Assembly (NCBI RefSeq): GCF_000242895.2
Contig: NC_021171.1
Coordinates: forward strand, 3,444,001-3,508,000
Source: Bacillus sp. 1NLA3E
GTDB taxonomy: Bacteria > Bacillota > Bacilli > Bacillales > Cytobacillaceae
Length of the DNA stretch: 64,000 bases
Direction: 5' to 3'
Made by a program: the position numbers and the translations under genes. Positions 1 to 8,220 of this stretch are shown here, piece after piece. Every line of letters starts with the position of its first letter. Position 1 is the stretch's first letter. Under the pieces are notes generated by a model. It did not search any database and was not told where the DNA came from. It saw only the letters and a list, made by a program, of their open reading frames with translations.

Positions 1-194
1 TCTTGGAAATCCAACTCTTCCCCTACTTTCTCTCTGAACATGCATGGCTATCATTATTTTATTAGCAGTTTTTAGTCTGCAGATTTTTTATTATTTAAAT
101 TATTATAAACTATATTTAAATTTATTCATAAAATGAAATGACCAAGAGTTTCATTACTTAGGATAAAACCAAACTTACCTATTTTAGAAAAAAT

Positions 195-218
195 AAAAAG
201 ACCTATTTAGGCCTTTTT
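195..218 (-). terminator. Terminator of the small membrane protein gene
   Basis: An 11-bp stem, AAAAAGACCTA pairing with TAGGCCTTTTT with one mismatch and a 2-nt loop, reads as a rho-independent terminator on the minus strand. It overlaps the stop codon of the 63-aa gene just upstream. Bases 1-194 to its left contain no gene I can support. Confidence 0.6.
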
Positions 219-408
219 ACCATTCAGTTGGTCCCGAGAAAACGGTCTGCATCATCTTATTTCGAATTCCAGGAATACTTAGTAATGATCCAACAAACAG
301 CTTCCGTGTAAATCCACTTCCTAACAGGACATTTATGAGTCGAAAACGATTTTGAAACGCTAAATATCCAGCCAATCCAATCATAAATATCGAAGCTATT
401 GTTCGCAT
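217..408 (-). CDS. Small hydrophobic protein, position of yqgO
   Basis: The 63-aa protein has a hydrophobic N-terminal stretch at about residues 4-20, probably one membrane segment, followed by a basic region (FRLINVLLGSGFTRKL). A GGAGGG ribosome site precedes the ATG at the right distance. In Bacillus subtilis a small gene, yqgO, lies beside fthC (yqgN) and the rhomboid gene; here the small gene is separated from fthC by an insertion sequence, ldh and a DUF92 gene. I name it by position only, because I do not recall the YqgO sequence well enough to align it. No function can be assigned from the sequence. Confidence 0.6.
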   Translation of the reverse strand: MRTIASIFMIGLAGYLAFQNRFRLINVLLGSGFTRKLFVGSLLSIPGIRNKMMQTVFSGPTEW

Positions 409-553
409 AATCCATCCCTCCTACCACTAGTGTGTGATATACTGCTCCATTTTATCCTTAATAATTCCTGAATAAAAAGGCATAACATCACGAAAAAAGA
501 CTGCCTAGTAGAGGCCACTGCAAAAAGGCTAAAAAATTCATTTTGATTTTAAT

Positions 554-602
554 AAAAGGAGCCGCCAATTAATGAAAAACATTAATTGGCGGCTCCTTTT
601 TT
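554..602 (-). terminator. Hairpin terminator at the 3' end of the transposase
   Basis: A 21-bp perfect stem, starting AAAAGGAGCCGCC and running to CATTAATTGG on the other arm, with a 5-nt loop and T runs on both strands. It lies inside the insertion sequence between the transposase stop codon and the end repeat, and should terminate transcription from either side. Confidence 0.85.
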
Positions 603-630
603 GAACATAGTGAATTTTAGGTTCCCTCTA

Positions 631-2103
631 TCACACTGAAAGGGACATTTTTAGCTTTATCATTCTCTTAACATTTACTACAAACGCTGTTAGAAACGCT
701 TGTATTCGCATACCAAATTGACCACGGTATTTTGCCCTGGTCATTCTATGTGCATTCTTTAATTCAGCATTTTTATGTTCAATTTTGGAACGAATTCCTT
801 TTCTTTGGTGATATTCATCAGATTCCAAATATGCCATCTGATGAATATGTTCCTCTGATTTAATACTTATGGAATATGTTTTTTCCTTTGTATTGTTATA
901 ACAATCTTCCTTGAAAGGACACTTTTTACAAAGGTTTGTATCAAAGTAAAAGGTTAAGCATTGGTTAGTACCCGTTTCTTTTCTTCCAGTTTTAGCCTTC
1001 CTTATACTTGTATGCCCTGCAGGGCATATAACTTCGTCATTTTCCTTGTCATATTGAAATTTATCATCTTCTCGAATTCCATAGACTGCTGGACTTAAAG
1101 GAATCGAAGCTTTAATCTCATCTGTTTGAAGGAAGGTTAAATTTTCCTTTCTAGAATATGCTGTATCGGCAAGAACTTCATCAATCGTTATTTGTTGTTC
1201 TTTTGTCTTGTTAACCAAAGTTTGTAGCTGTTTTCCATCATCTTCATTTCCTGGAGTAACATGAATGGCAGTAATGATTTCTTCTTCAGTCATAGCAATG
1301 TGATTCTTATATCCATAAAAAGATCTTGACTTAGATTTCCTTCCAAAACGTGCATCTGGGTCAACTGCAGATGCAATCCCTTTGTTAGTTAAAAGTCTCT
1401 CATCATCAACAATTTGCTTTACGATGTTTATCTTTTCAAGCAAGCTGCCTTCGGCATCTGGGAGTTTTTCATCTAATAGATCCTTTAGTTCTACTAAATA
1501 TTGCAAAAGTTGTTTCGCCTTTTCCTCATCCGTTCCCTTTAATTTTGGAAATGTTGGAAGCTTTTTATAAAGACTGGAATACTGTTTCTTTACCCCTTTT
1601 AGAAGACGATTAGCTGCTTTTTTCAAAACATCTAATGGCTTTTCCTTGGCTGCGTTAGCAAGAGTATGAGTTGAATCAATAATCAGAGCCTTAGACTGAA
1701 TCAATCCTTTTTCTACACATTGTTTTACAATATGCTCAAGAACCATTTCAACCCTATTTGCTCCTAGTCTATGTACACGGAATCGGCTAAGTTGGGAAGC
1801 ATCTGGTAAATTATCTTCTGGATTTAAACCTAAAAACCACTTATAGGCTAAATTGTATTGCGAATCCTCAATTACTCTTTCATCCGATAAATTATAAAGG
1901 AATTGGAGAAATAGGAGACGAAACAACAATTCAGGCTCATTTGCAGGTCTACCGTAAAACTCACTATATGATTCTTTAACTAAATTATTAATAAAGGAAA
2001 AGTCCACTAGTTCATGAACGCGTCTTAAAATATGATTTTCTGGCACAAAAGAATATAGGTCCGAATGAAAGGATAGGCTTGATTGATTATGATTAAGTAA
2101 CAT
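631..2103 (-). CDS. IS1182-family transposase
   Basis: The 490-aa protein catalyses movement of the surrounding element. Residues about 53-115 match the DUF772-type N-terminal region (FRLLFLQFLYNLSDERVIED). The DDE catalytic set is visible as D143 in IIDSTH, D313 in VLADTAY and E442 in RSKIEH. A cysteine cluster at C392, C395 and C401, preceded by CPAGH at 360-364, is the zinc-ribbon-like insert seen in this family. The length is normal for the family and the frame is unbroken. It resembles the broken transposase at 6493-7973 in the PDAR, KNH and IEHKNAELK segments but is clearly a different lineage. Confidence 0.92.
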   Translation of the reverse strand: MLLNHNQSSLSFHSDLYSFVPENHILRRVHELVDFSFINNLVKESYSEFYGRPANEPELLFRLLFLQFLYNLSDERVIEDSQYNLAYKWFLGLNPEDNLPDASQLSRFRVHRLGANRVEMVLEHIVKQCVEKGLIQSKALIIDSTHTLANAAKEKPLDVLKKAANRLLKGVKKQYSSLYKKLPTFPKLKGTDEEKAKQLLQYLVELKDLLDEKLPDAEGSLLEKINIVKQIVDDERLLTNKGIASAVDPDARFGRKSKSRSFYGYKNHIAMTEEEIITAIHVTPGNEDDGKQLQTLVNKTKEQQITIDEVLADTAYSRKENLTFLQTDEIKASIPLSPAVYGIREDDKFQYDKENDEVICPAGHTSIRKAKTGRKETGTNQCLTFYFDTNLCKKCPFKEDCYNNTKEKTYSISIKSEEHIHQMAYLESDEYHQRKGIRSKIEHKNAELKNAHRMTRAKYRGQFGMRIQAFLTAFVVNVKRMIKLKMSLSV

Positions 2104-2151
2104 TGCTTAAACTCCAATACAGATAATTAATATATCTTTATTTTAACAAAA

Positions 2152-2171
2152 AAACGCCCCGAAGGGCGTTT
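2152..2171. terminator. Hairpin at the 5' side of the intact IS
   Basis: AAACGCCC pairs with GGGCGTTT across a 4-nt loop, with runs of A on one side and T on the other. It lies between the IS end and the transposase start. On the minus strand it is the first hairpin met by transcripts running out of ldh, so it could both shield the transposase from read-through and stand in for the disrupted ldh terminator. Confidence 0.65.
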
Positions 2172-2229
2172 CTTCTAAAAAATGTAAGTGTTTTGCAGTG
2201 GCCTCTAGTAGACAGTCTTTTTCATAAAA

Positions 2230-3261
<1,032 letters not shown>

Positions 3262-3266
3262 TTAGA

Positions 3267-3299
3267 TTGTGCATTATTTCACAAACATTTTCAAGTCAA
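3267..3299 (-). promoter_or_regulatory. ldh promoter with overlapping Rex operator
   Basis: Read on the minus strand, TTGACT (3294-3299) and TAATGC (3271-3276) are 17 bp apart. An 18-bp near-palindrome TTGTGAAATAATGCACAA (3267-3284) covers the -10 element. It matches the Rex consensus TTGTGAA-N4-TTCACAA with one mismatch in one half. Rex binds when NADH is low, so ldh should be repressed in aerobic growth and released under oxygen limitation. The match is seen; the regulation is inferred. Confidence 0.8.
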
Positions 3300-3342
3300 T
3301 TTTTCTAATGTAAGCGTAAGCTTTATGAAGAAATCGTTACAT

Positions 3343-4125
3343 TTATTTTAAGAAGCACAGGGTACCGACAATTGTTGCTAAAAGACCTGAAAGGAAGTTA
3401 ACAACTTCATTATTCATAAATGGAATCCCTCTTTTTAGCTTTGTCCGTTGGTTACAATGGATTGTTTTTTCCGTTTCAGTTTGGCAAATAGGACAGAGGT
3501 AGGAAGCTTGTAGAAAGGCCCCCATAATAGTGTCGAAAACATTGCCCAAAAAGCCAAACAGGAAGATGAAGGAAAGATAATATAAATCCAACTTAAAAAG
3601 GAAAGTAGCAAAAACAGCAATTAGGAGGGAGCCCAAGAGCGCTGCGAAGGATCCAAGCAGGCTAACCGCACCGGAAGTTCCTTTTTCTGACCTTTTGAAA
3701 GTTCTAATGAACAATGGCGGGTGCTTACTTAAAGTTCCAATTTCAGAAGCCCACGTGTCCGAATTTGCACTTGCGATTGATACTGAAAACGCCAAAATCC
3801 AGATTGGGTGTTCATAATAAAAGAAAAGCAAACTAGAAACAACAGCAATGCCACCGTTTGCAAGTACTTGTTGCCAATCTCTCCGAGAACCTTTTGCATT
3901 TTTTTGCTCAATTTGACTCTTAAAATCATCCTTAAACTTTGACCATAAACTTGATGTAGAAAAAAATAGCCCCAATAACACTAATCCTTTCCAGCCAAAC
4001 CCAAGTGCAACAGAAATCCCAACTGCTGCGGCTGTCACAGAACCAGAAAAAGTTAAGTATCGAAGGTAATAGCCAGAAAAAACAGTAGCTAAAATAACAA
4101 CTATATACAGTATAATGTTAACCAT
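3343..4125 (-). CDS. DUF92 family integral membrane protein
   Basis: A protein of about 260 aa with roughly six to seven hydrophobic segments and the DUF92/TMEM19 signature ASANSDTWASEIG in its middle. The plant member VTE6 is a phytyl-phosphate kinase; the bacterial role is not established, so the substrate here is unknown. A CPIC pair and an H-C segment (CPICQTETEKTIHC) sit in a late loop. I chose the ATG at 4125 because it overlaps the fthC stop by 8 bp with GAGG upstream; an in-frame ATG at 4143 would add six residues. The overlap implies translational coupling to fthC. Confidence 0.85.
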   Translation of the reverse strand: MVNIILYIVVILATVFSGYYLRYLTFSGSVTAAAVGISVALGFGWKGLVLLGLFFSTSSLWSKFKDDFKSQIEQKNAKGSRRDWQQVLANGGIAVVSSLLFFYYEHPIWILAFSVSIASANSDTWASEIGTLSKHPPLFIRTFKRSEKGTSGAVSLLGSFAALLGSLLIAVFATFLFKLDLYYLSFIFLFGFLGNVFDTIMGAFLQASYLCPICQTETEKTIHCNQRTKLKRGIPFMNNEVVNFLSGLLATIVGTLCFLK

Positions 4126-4684
4126 TTGTATTAATAACCTCATGATCCGTTATGATCTTTGCAACAGGTAGATCGTGATCTTCAACAGGAAGATGCGGGA
4201 CAATTTGAATATCAAAACATAATGACAGCTTGTCTCCATGATAATTCTTAAGGTATCGATCATAATACCCGCCACCGAATCCCATCCTATATCCTTCCCT
4301 AGAAAAAGCAAGACCTGGTACAATGAGCAAATCAATCATGTGTGAATCAACTTCGCTTGTAATAGACTCTATCGGTTCATATAGGCCAAAGAATACTTTC
4401 TCAAGTTGGGAAAAATGCTCTATCACCCTAAAACGAAGCTGCCTATTTTTCGGTTGACACTTCGGCACAACCACTGTTTTTCCGAGCTCCCAAGCTTTTT
4501 TAATTATTTGATATGTATCCACTTCTGGAGGATTGGATATCGTTATCCCAACCGTTTTGGCGTTAACCCAACTCAAATCTTTGAAAAGGTTTTGAGCAAT
4601 CTTATCTGACTTTTCTTCGTAAACCTTTTTTTGTTGGGATGCTAATTTCTGTTTCATTTCTTGGCGAAGTTTATTTTTTTCCAA
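4118..4684 (-). CDS. fthC: 5-formyltetrahydrofolate cyclo-ligase
   Basis: A 188-aa enzyme (yqgN in B. subtilis) that converts 5-formyl-THF to 5,10-methenyl-THF using ATP, returning the stored folate to one-carbon metabolism. Family motifs are the N-terminal KNKLRQEM segment and the C-terminal glycine-rich GFGGGYYDRYL. The open frame continues upstream to a GTG, but the ribosome site AAGAGGTG lies inside that extension, 7 nt before TTG at 4682-4684, so TTG is the likely start. It is followed by an overlapping DUF92 gene. A repeat element lies immediately upstream, so its promoter must lie near or inside that repeat. Confidence 0.92.
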   Translation of the reverse strand: MEKNKLRQEMKQKLASQQKKVYEEKSDKIAQNLFKDLSWVNAKTVGITISNPPEVDTYQIIKKAWELGKTVVVPKCQPKNRQLRFRVIEHFSQLEKVFFGLYEPIESITSEVDSHMIDLLIVPGLAFSREGYRMGFGGGYYDRYLKNYHGDKLSLCFDIQIVPHLPVEDHDLPVAKIITDHEVINTNG

Positions 4685-4715
4685 AGGACAACACCTCTTC
4701 ACAAATCATATCTTT

Positions 4716-4960
4716 AGGCTGTTTTCGTAAACTTTGTTGCTATTTATTAAAAGAGTAGTGTGGTTGATTTCCGCTCCAGGATGCTCGCTTTCCGCGGGGC
4801 GGGCGGTGAGCCTCCTCGGCGCTAAAGCGCCTGCGGGGTCTCACCTGTCCCGCTGCTCCCGCAGGAGTCTCGCACCTTCCGCTCCAATCAACTTCTTTAT
4901 CAACGGTTTGCTTTTCACAAAACCTATTAAAAAAAAACAATCTTTTAGAAAAGAACCTAT
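4716..4960 (+). repeat. GC-rich palindromic repeat, copy A
   Basis: The core runs from GTTGATTTCCG to CCAATCAAC and is far richer in GC than its surroundings. It contains nested complementary arms: GGTGAG with CTCACC, GGCGC with GCGCC around TAAA, and CTGC with GCAG. The outer arms here begin AGGCTGTTTTCGTAAA and end in the imperfect complement TTTTAGAAAAGAACCT, giving terminal inverted repeats. Copy B at 6250-8179 has the same arms in the opposite orientation. Open frames across it are spurious. It occupies the gap between rpmG and fthC. Confidence 0.85.
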
Positions 4961-5020
4961 CTTTAAAAAAGGGAATATAGTGCCTTCATTCCGACTTAAA
5001 TGACTTAAATTTAGGCAACA

Positions 5021-5048
5021 AAAAAAGCAGCAGGAAGCTCCCACTGCT
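5021..5048 (-). terminator. rpmG terminator
   Basis: AGCAG and CTGCT arms with a GGA/TCC inner pairing are followed on the minus strand by seven Ts. It directly follows the rpmG stop codon. Confidence 0.7.
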
Positions 5049-5197
5049 TATTTTGTTTCACGATGTGCTGTTGTACGTTTTTCTCTTGGGCAATATTTTT
5101 TAAGCTCAAGACGATCAGGATTGTTACGTTTATTTTTTGTTGAAATATAGTTACGATCTCCACACTCTGTGCAAGCTAACGTAATATTCACGCGCAT
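5048..5197 (-). CDS. rpmG: 50S ribosomal protein L33
   Basis: A 49-aa ribosomal protein ([17 protein letters not shown]...), matching the RpmGA type that lies beside fthC in B. subtilis. It has one CxxC pair (C9, C12) and a single later cysteine (C36), so it lacks the complete four-cysteine zinc ribbon of zinc-binding L33. The frame is open upstream, but GGAGGGAAATACT immediately before ATG at 5197 fixes the start. It has its own terminator. Confidence 0.95.
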   Translation of the reverse strand: MRVNITLACTECGDRNYISTKNKRNNPDRLELKKYCPREKRTTAHRETK

Positions 5198-5253
5198 AGT
5201 ATTTCCCTCCAAACAATTTAAAGCTAGTTCGCTCATACGACTTTTCTATAATA

Positions 5254-5889
5254 TCACTTATTATATGGAAAAGCTAGTGTGTTTTTTAAAACCAAATGAT
5301 TTAATCGAAGAAGGTCGCCTTTTGCAATACCTGAGATCTTCCATGTATTTGCCTGAAGTGTTTTAAAGGCTGGAATTTCCATATTTAATGTAAAAATACT
5401 GGTTGAAGGGCCCTGGGACATCGGCTGATACTTTAATGTCCCTTTCCTCTGACTATCCCAAAATTTTTCTGTATAAATATTCCATGAGGGCTGAACCGTA
5501 TAGTCATCAATTAAGGTTCCGTTGATTTGACCATTAACTAAATACAAATTACGATTTGCAAGATGGAAAATCACCTTTTCAGTTGGTGATATAAATGTAA
5601 AATCATTTTTTGAATATTTATCAAAATGATGCATTACAATTAATTTCAGGTCTTTTTTGATCTCATTATGATTTGTTACAAAAATATCCAAAAACTTTAT
5701 TTTAGAATGGATACCCTTTTGATTTATTTTAATAGAAATTGCTTTCTTAGGGATGAGTTTTTCAGTCCCGTTTTGAATCCAGAAGATGTTGCCATCGATC
5801 CATAAACCAATTTTACTCTTTAACAATGTTTGAATTCGTGTCAAGTCTACTGTTTTCTTTTTAATTCGAAAGGAAATACTGGTTCTCAT
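5254..5889 (-). CDS. Hypothetical protein, 211 aa
   Basis: I do not recognise this protein. It has no signal peptide and no clear membrane segment; it is rich in Lys, Ile and Asn and looks like a mainly beta-strand soluble protein (KAISIKINQKGIHSKIKFLD, IFVTN). An upstream ATG at 5934 is in frame, but GGAGAGGGTGAATAAA before ATG at 5889 makes the later start more likely. It stands alone between rpmG and the IS-interrupted repeat, with no partner gene. AT-rich codon use is like that of its neighbours. It lies where B. subtilis has no equivalent I know of. Confidence 0.65.
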   Translation of the reverse strand: MRTSISFRIKKKTVDLTRIQTLLKSKIGLWIDGNIFWIQNGTEKLIPKKAISIKINQKGIHSKIKFLDIFVTNHNEIKKDLKLIVMHHFDKYSKNDFTFISPTEKVIFHLANRNLYLVNGQINGTLIDDYTVQPSWNIYTEKFWDSQRKGTLKYQPMSQGPSTSIFTLNMEIPAFKTLQANTWKISGIAKGDLLRLNHLVLKNTLAFPYNK

Positions 5890-5934
5890 TTTATTCACCC
5901 TCTCCACCTTTATATCTGTGTATTTATATTTCAA

Positions 5935-6249
5935 TCTTGTCCCTTCGTACCTTCTTCACTCATATCCTGGAGGTATCGGTCTTTTCCTAAACTAATACTC
6001 TATGATTCCTTTTTTACAATTATCCGTATTTTCTGTTATTTACATGTTATCATTGTTGGTAAACCTTCTCAATAAATGCTTTTTGTCGGATTATGCATCA
6101 CTAGATTACACAAGAGTTAGCCGCCGAAAAAATATTTTTTTACAAAAGAATTACAATGAGGAAATTGTTTTTTCGACATCGATTTCCCATGTTCTTAGTA
6201 GTGTACCGACATATTTCTAAGAGATTTTTGGACATAATGGCAAAATAAA
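5935..6249. other. Gene-free AT-rich stretch
   Basis: About 315 bases upstream of the hypothetical gene. I see no ORF with a ribosome site, no stable hairpin and no recognisable operator. It presumably holds the promoter of the 211-aa gene, but no convincing -35/-10 pair stands out. Confidence 0.4.
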
Positions 6250-6433
6250 AGGCTCTTTTCTAAAAGATGTTTTTTTAATAGTTTTTTGGAAAGAAAATCG
6301 TTGATAAAGAAGTTGATTGGAGCGGAAGGTGCTCGACTCCTGCGGGAGTAGCGGGACAGGTGAGACCCCGCAGGCGTAAAACGAGGCCACTGAAAAACAT
6401 ACGTTTTTTAAGTCTTTAAATAAATTTTGGTAC

Positions 6434-6480
6434 AAAAAAGGCAATTTATCGTCTGTGTTTGGACGAAAAATTGCCCTTTT
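6434..6480 (-). terminator. Hairpin terminator downstream of the broken transposase
   Basis: AAAAGGCAATTT pairs with AAATTGCCCTTTT with one bulge, extended by CGTC/GACG. T-rich ends lie on both strands. It is in the same place as the hairpin at 554-602 in the other IS. Confidence 0.75.
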
Positions 6481-6492
6481 CCTTGTCTTTTT

Positions 6493-7973
6493 TTACTCTT
6501 TTTCATTGAGGAGTTTTAGTATTCGTTTAAGGTTGACAGCGAATATCGCTGTCGCTCCTTGAATCATCATGCCTAATAGACCCGCAGATGATGCAACATC
6601 ATACCCGTGTCTATGTTTCAATTCACTATTTTTCGCTTCAATTTTATAGCGAGATCTTGCTAACTCTTTAAATTCTTCTGTGTTTTGAAATGCCTCTTGT
6701 TCGGCATGTTCTGTTGATTTGATTGTCACAGAATAAGATTTACTTTTCGCTCCTTCTTTATAACAGCCATCATGAAAAGGGCACACTTTACATTTTTCAA
6801 TATCAAAAAAGTATTTGATTCTAGGGTTTTTATCTTGTCCCTTTCGTCCTTCATATTTCCTTCTATTAGCCATATGCCCTGCTTTACATACATACATTCC
6901 TGCATCTTTATTAAATTCAAACTCTTCTTCTTTTGTGCGTCTGCCATGCGTAATATGCGGATGTAATTTGGAAACAAGTGCTATTTCATTTTCTTTCGTG
7001 TAGCGAATATTATCTTTCTCAGAGTAGGCTGTATCTCCAATGATTTTGTCAATTTTCATTCCAGTTGCTTGGCTTTTTTTTGTTAAATCCCGCAGATATT
7101 TTCCATCACTTTTTTCACCTGTTGTCATAACTGCCGCTGTAATAATCCGTTCATTAGCCATCGCGTAATGCGTTTTGAACCCAAAAAAAGAAGAGTCCTC
7201 TGTTTTGTGTCCGACCCGTGCGTCTGGATCATTTGAATAGCTAAGTTGTTCTGTATAATCTTCTACGATCTCTTTTAGAACATTTAATTTTCTTTGACCG
7301 CAGGTACCTTAGCGATTTGTGGTTCTTTTTCGACAACAGTAATGATTCGACGACAATAATCTAATTCATCGGTTACTTCAACAGAAGTTGTTTTCGCAGG
7401 GAATTTTTCCTTCATGGATTCATCAATTCGATACACGGCTTTTCGAACATTTTTCGCTTTCTCTTGTAAAAATTCCTTCGGAGATTTTTGGTTATAACGC
7501 GCTTTCGTATGTGTGGAATCCACGATAATGGTTTTACTTTTTATGATTTCTTTTTCCAGAGCAATCTCAACTGTTTTGCCAATGAGCAAATCTAATAAAT
7601 CCTCATCTTGAAGACGGAGTTTACGAAATTTTGTTAAGGAACTAGGATCAATCACGGAATCTTCTGGTGCCATATCTAGGAAATATTTAAACGACATATC
7701 ATATATTGAACGTTCTACTACATCCACATCAGATAGATCAAATATCGATTTTAGTAATAAATATTTGAACATGCGAATCGGTGAAATGGCATTTCGACCG
7801 TTATCAAGACAATATTTCGTTTTTAATTCTTCGAGAATAAATGAAAAGTCCACTAGTTCATTGATTTGGCGAAGCATATTACTTTTTGGCACAACTATTT
7901 CGTAGATTGCCATAAATGGGCTAAGATTAAGTGTTTCTTGATTGGAAATCATCGGGATACCACCTACATACAT
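6493..7973 (-). pseudogene. IS1182-family transposase, frameshifted
   Basis: The N-terminal part (7973 to 7284) carries the DUF772-like region and IIVDSTHTKARYN with the first catalytic Asp, then ends after PAVKEN. The second part continues in the -1 frame: reading through from about 7290 gives KLNVLKEIVEDYTEQ, then NDPDARVG and FKTHYAMAN, followed by GDTAYSEKDN (second Asp) and RYKIEAKNSELKH (Glu). Restoring one A in the A run at 7288-7291 would join the two into a normal-length transposase. A single-base loss is the simplest reading; programmed frameshifting is possible, but the site is not a canonical slippery heptamer. Confidence 0.88.
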
Positions 7974-7998
7974 TTAATATCATTATTATAAGGTAAAA

Positions 7999-8039
7999 AG
8001 GCAGTTGAAAGCTTGGTTTAAACAAACTTTCAACTACCT
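7999..8039. terminator. Hairpin at the 5' side of the defective IS
   Basis: AGGCAGTTGAAAG pairs with CTTTCAACTACCT with one mismatch; the loop contains GTTTAAAC. It lies between the transposase start and the IS end, where it would block read-through into the element. Confidence 0.55.
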
Positions 8040-8187
8040 AAATTAAACTTGGACTTTTTCAGTGGCCTCCGTAAAACGCCGAGGAGGCTCACCTCCCGCC
8101 CCGCGGAAAGCGAGCACCTGGAGCGGAAATCAACCACACTTCTCTTTTAGTAAATAGCAACAAAGTTTACGAAAACAGCAAAATAAA

Positions 8188-8215
8188 AAGAGACTGACAG
8201 TTAAATCAGCCTCTT
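8188..8215 (-). terminator. phoU / pst operon terminator
   Basis: GAGGCTGA and TCAGTCTC arms are separated by eight bases and followed by a T run on the minus strand. It closes the pst operon. Confidence 0.75.
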
Positions 8216-8220
8216 CAAAA

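Larger units (their letters stand above)
511..2205 (-). mobile_element. IS1182-family insertion sequence, intact
   Basis: The element is 1695 bp and ends in perfect 15-bp inverted repeats, GAGGCCACTGCAAAA at 511-525 and its complement at 2191-2205. A 5-bp direct repeat TAGTA flanks it at 506-510 and 2206-2210. It carries one full-length transposase gene on the minus strand, with a strong hairpin inside each end. The family assignment rests on the transposase, which has the DUF772-like N-terminus and a DDE core. Nothing suggests decay, so it may be active. Confidence 0.9.
494..2222 (-). terminator. ldh terminator split by an insertion sequence
   Basis: Removing bases 511-2205 and one copy of the TAGTA duplication rejoins AAAAAGACTG (494-503) to CAGTCTTTTT (2213-2222) around a short arm with CTA-g-TAG at its centre. 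This is a perfect 10-bp terminator stem positioned just downstream of the ldh stop codon. The duplicated TAGTA is centred exactly on the dyad axis. Present DNA holds the two half-stems about 1.7 kb apart, so the original terminator should no longer act on ldh mRNA. Confidence 0.75.
6383..8069 (-). mobile_element. IS1182-family insertion sequence, defective
   Basis: The element is 1687 bp with perfect 15-bp inverted ends, GAGGCCACTGAAAAA at 6383-6397 and its complement at 8055-8069. It is flanked by an 8-bp duplication. The outer ten bases of both ends (GAGGCCACTG) are identical to those of the intact element at 511-2205. Its only gene, on the minus strand, is frameshifted. Hairpins lie inside each end, at 6434-6480 and 7999-8039. 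Confidence 0.9.
6250..8179 (-). repeat. GC-rich palindromic repeat, copy B, split by IS
   Basis: The halves 6250-6382 and 8070-8179 join into a copy of the same repeat as 4716-4960, in the opposite orientation and with the same arms (AGGCTCTTTTCTAAAA at one end, the complement of GCTGTTTTCGTAAAC at the other). The break is in the central GGCG-TAAAA-CGCC palindrome, with an 8-bp duplication CGTAAAAC at 6375-6382 and 8070-8077. The element is therefore older than the IS insertion. Confidence 0.85.

Noticed and set aside
1-194. Possible gene start at the left edge on the minus strand
   Set aside because: An ATG is open to the edge, but there is no ribosome site and the peptide matches nothing I know.
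3309-3322. cre site upstream of ldh
   Set aside because: TGTAAGCG is a perfect half, but the other half has three mismatches.
4734-5044. ORFs on both strands across repeat copy A
   Set aside because: They follow the GC-rich palindromic repeat and recur, in equivalent form, in the other copies; no ribosome sites or known protein similarity.
6217-6444. 75-codon ORF
   Set aside because: It runs through half of repeat copy B and into the IS end; it is an artefact of the insertion.
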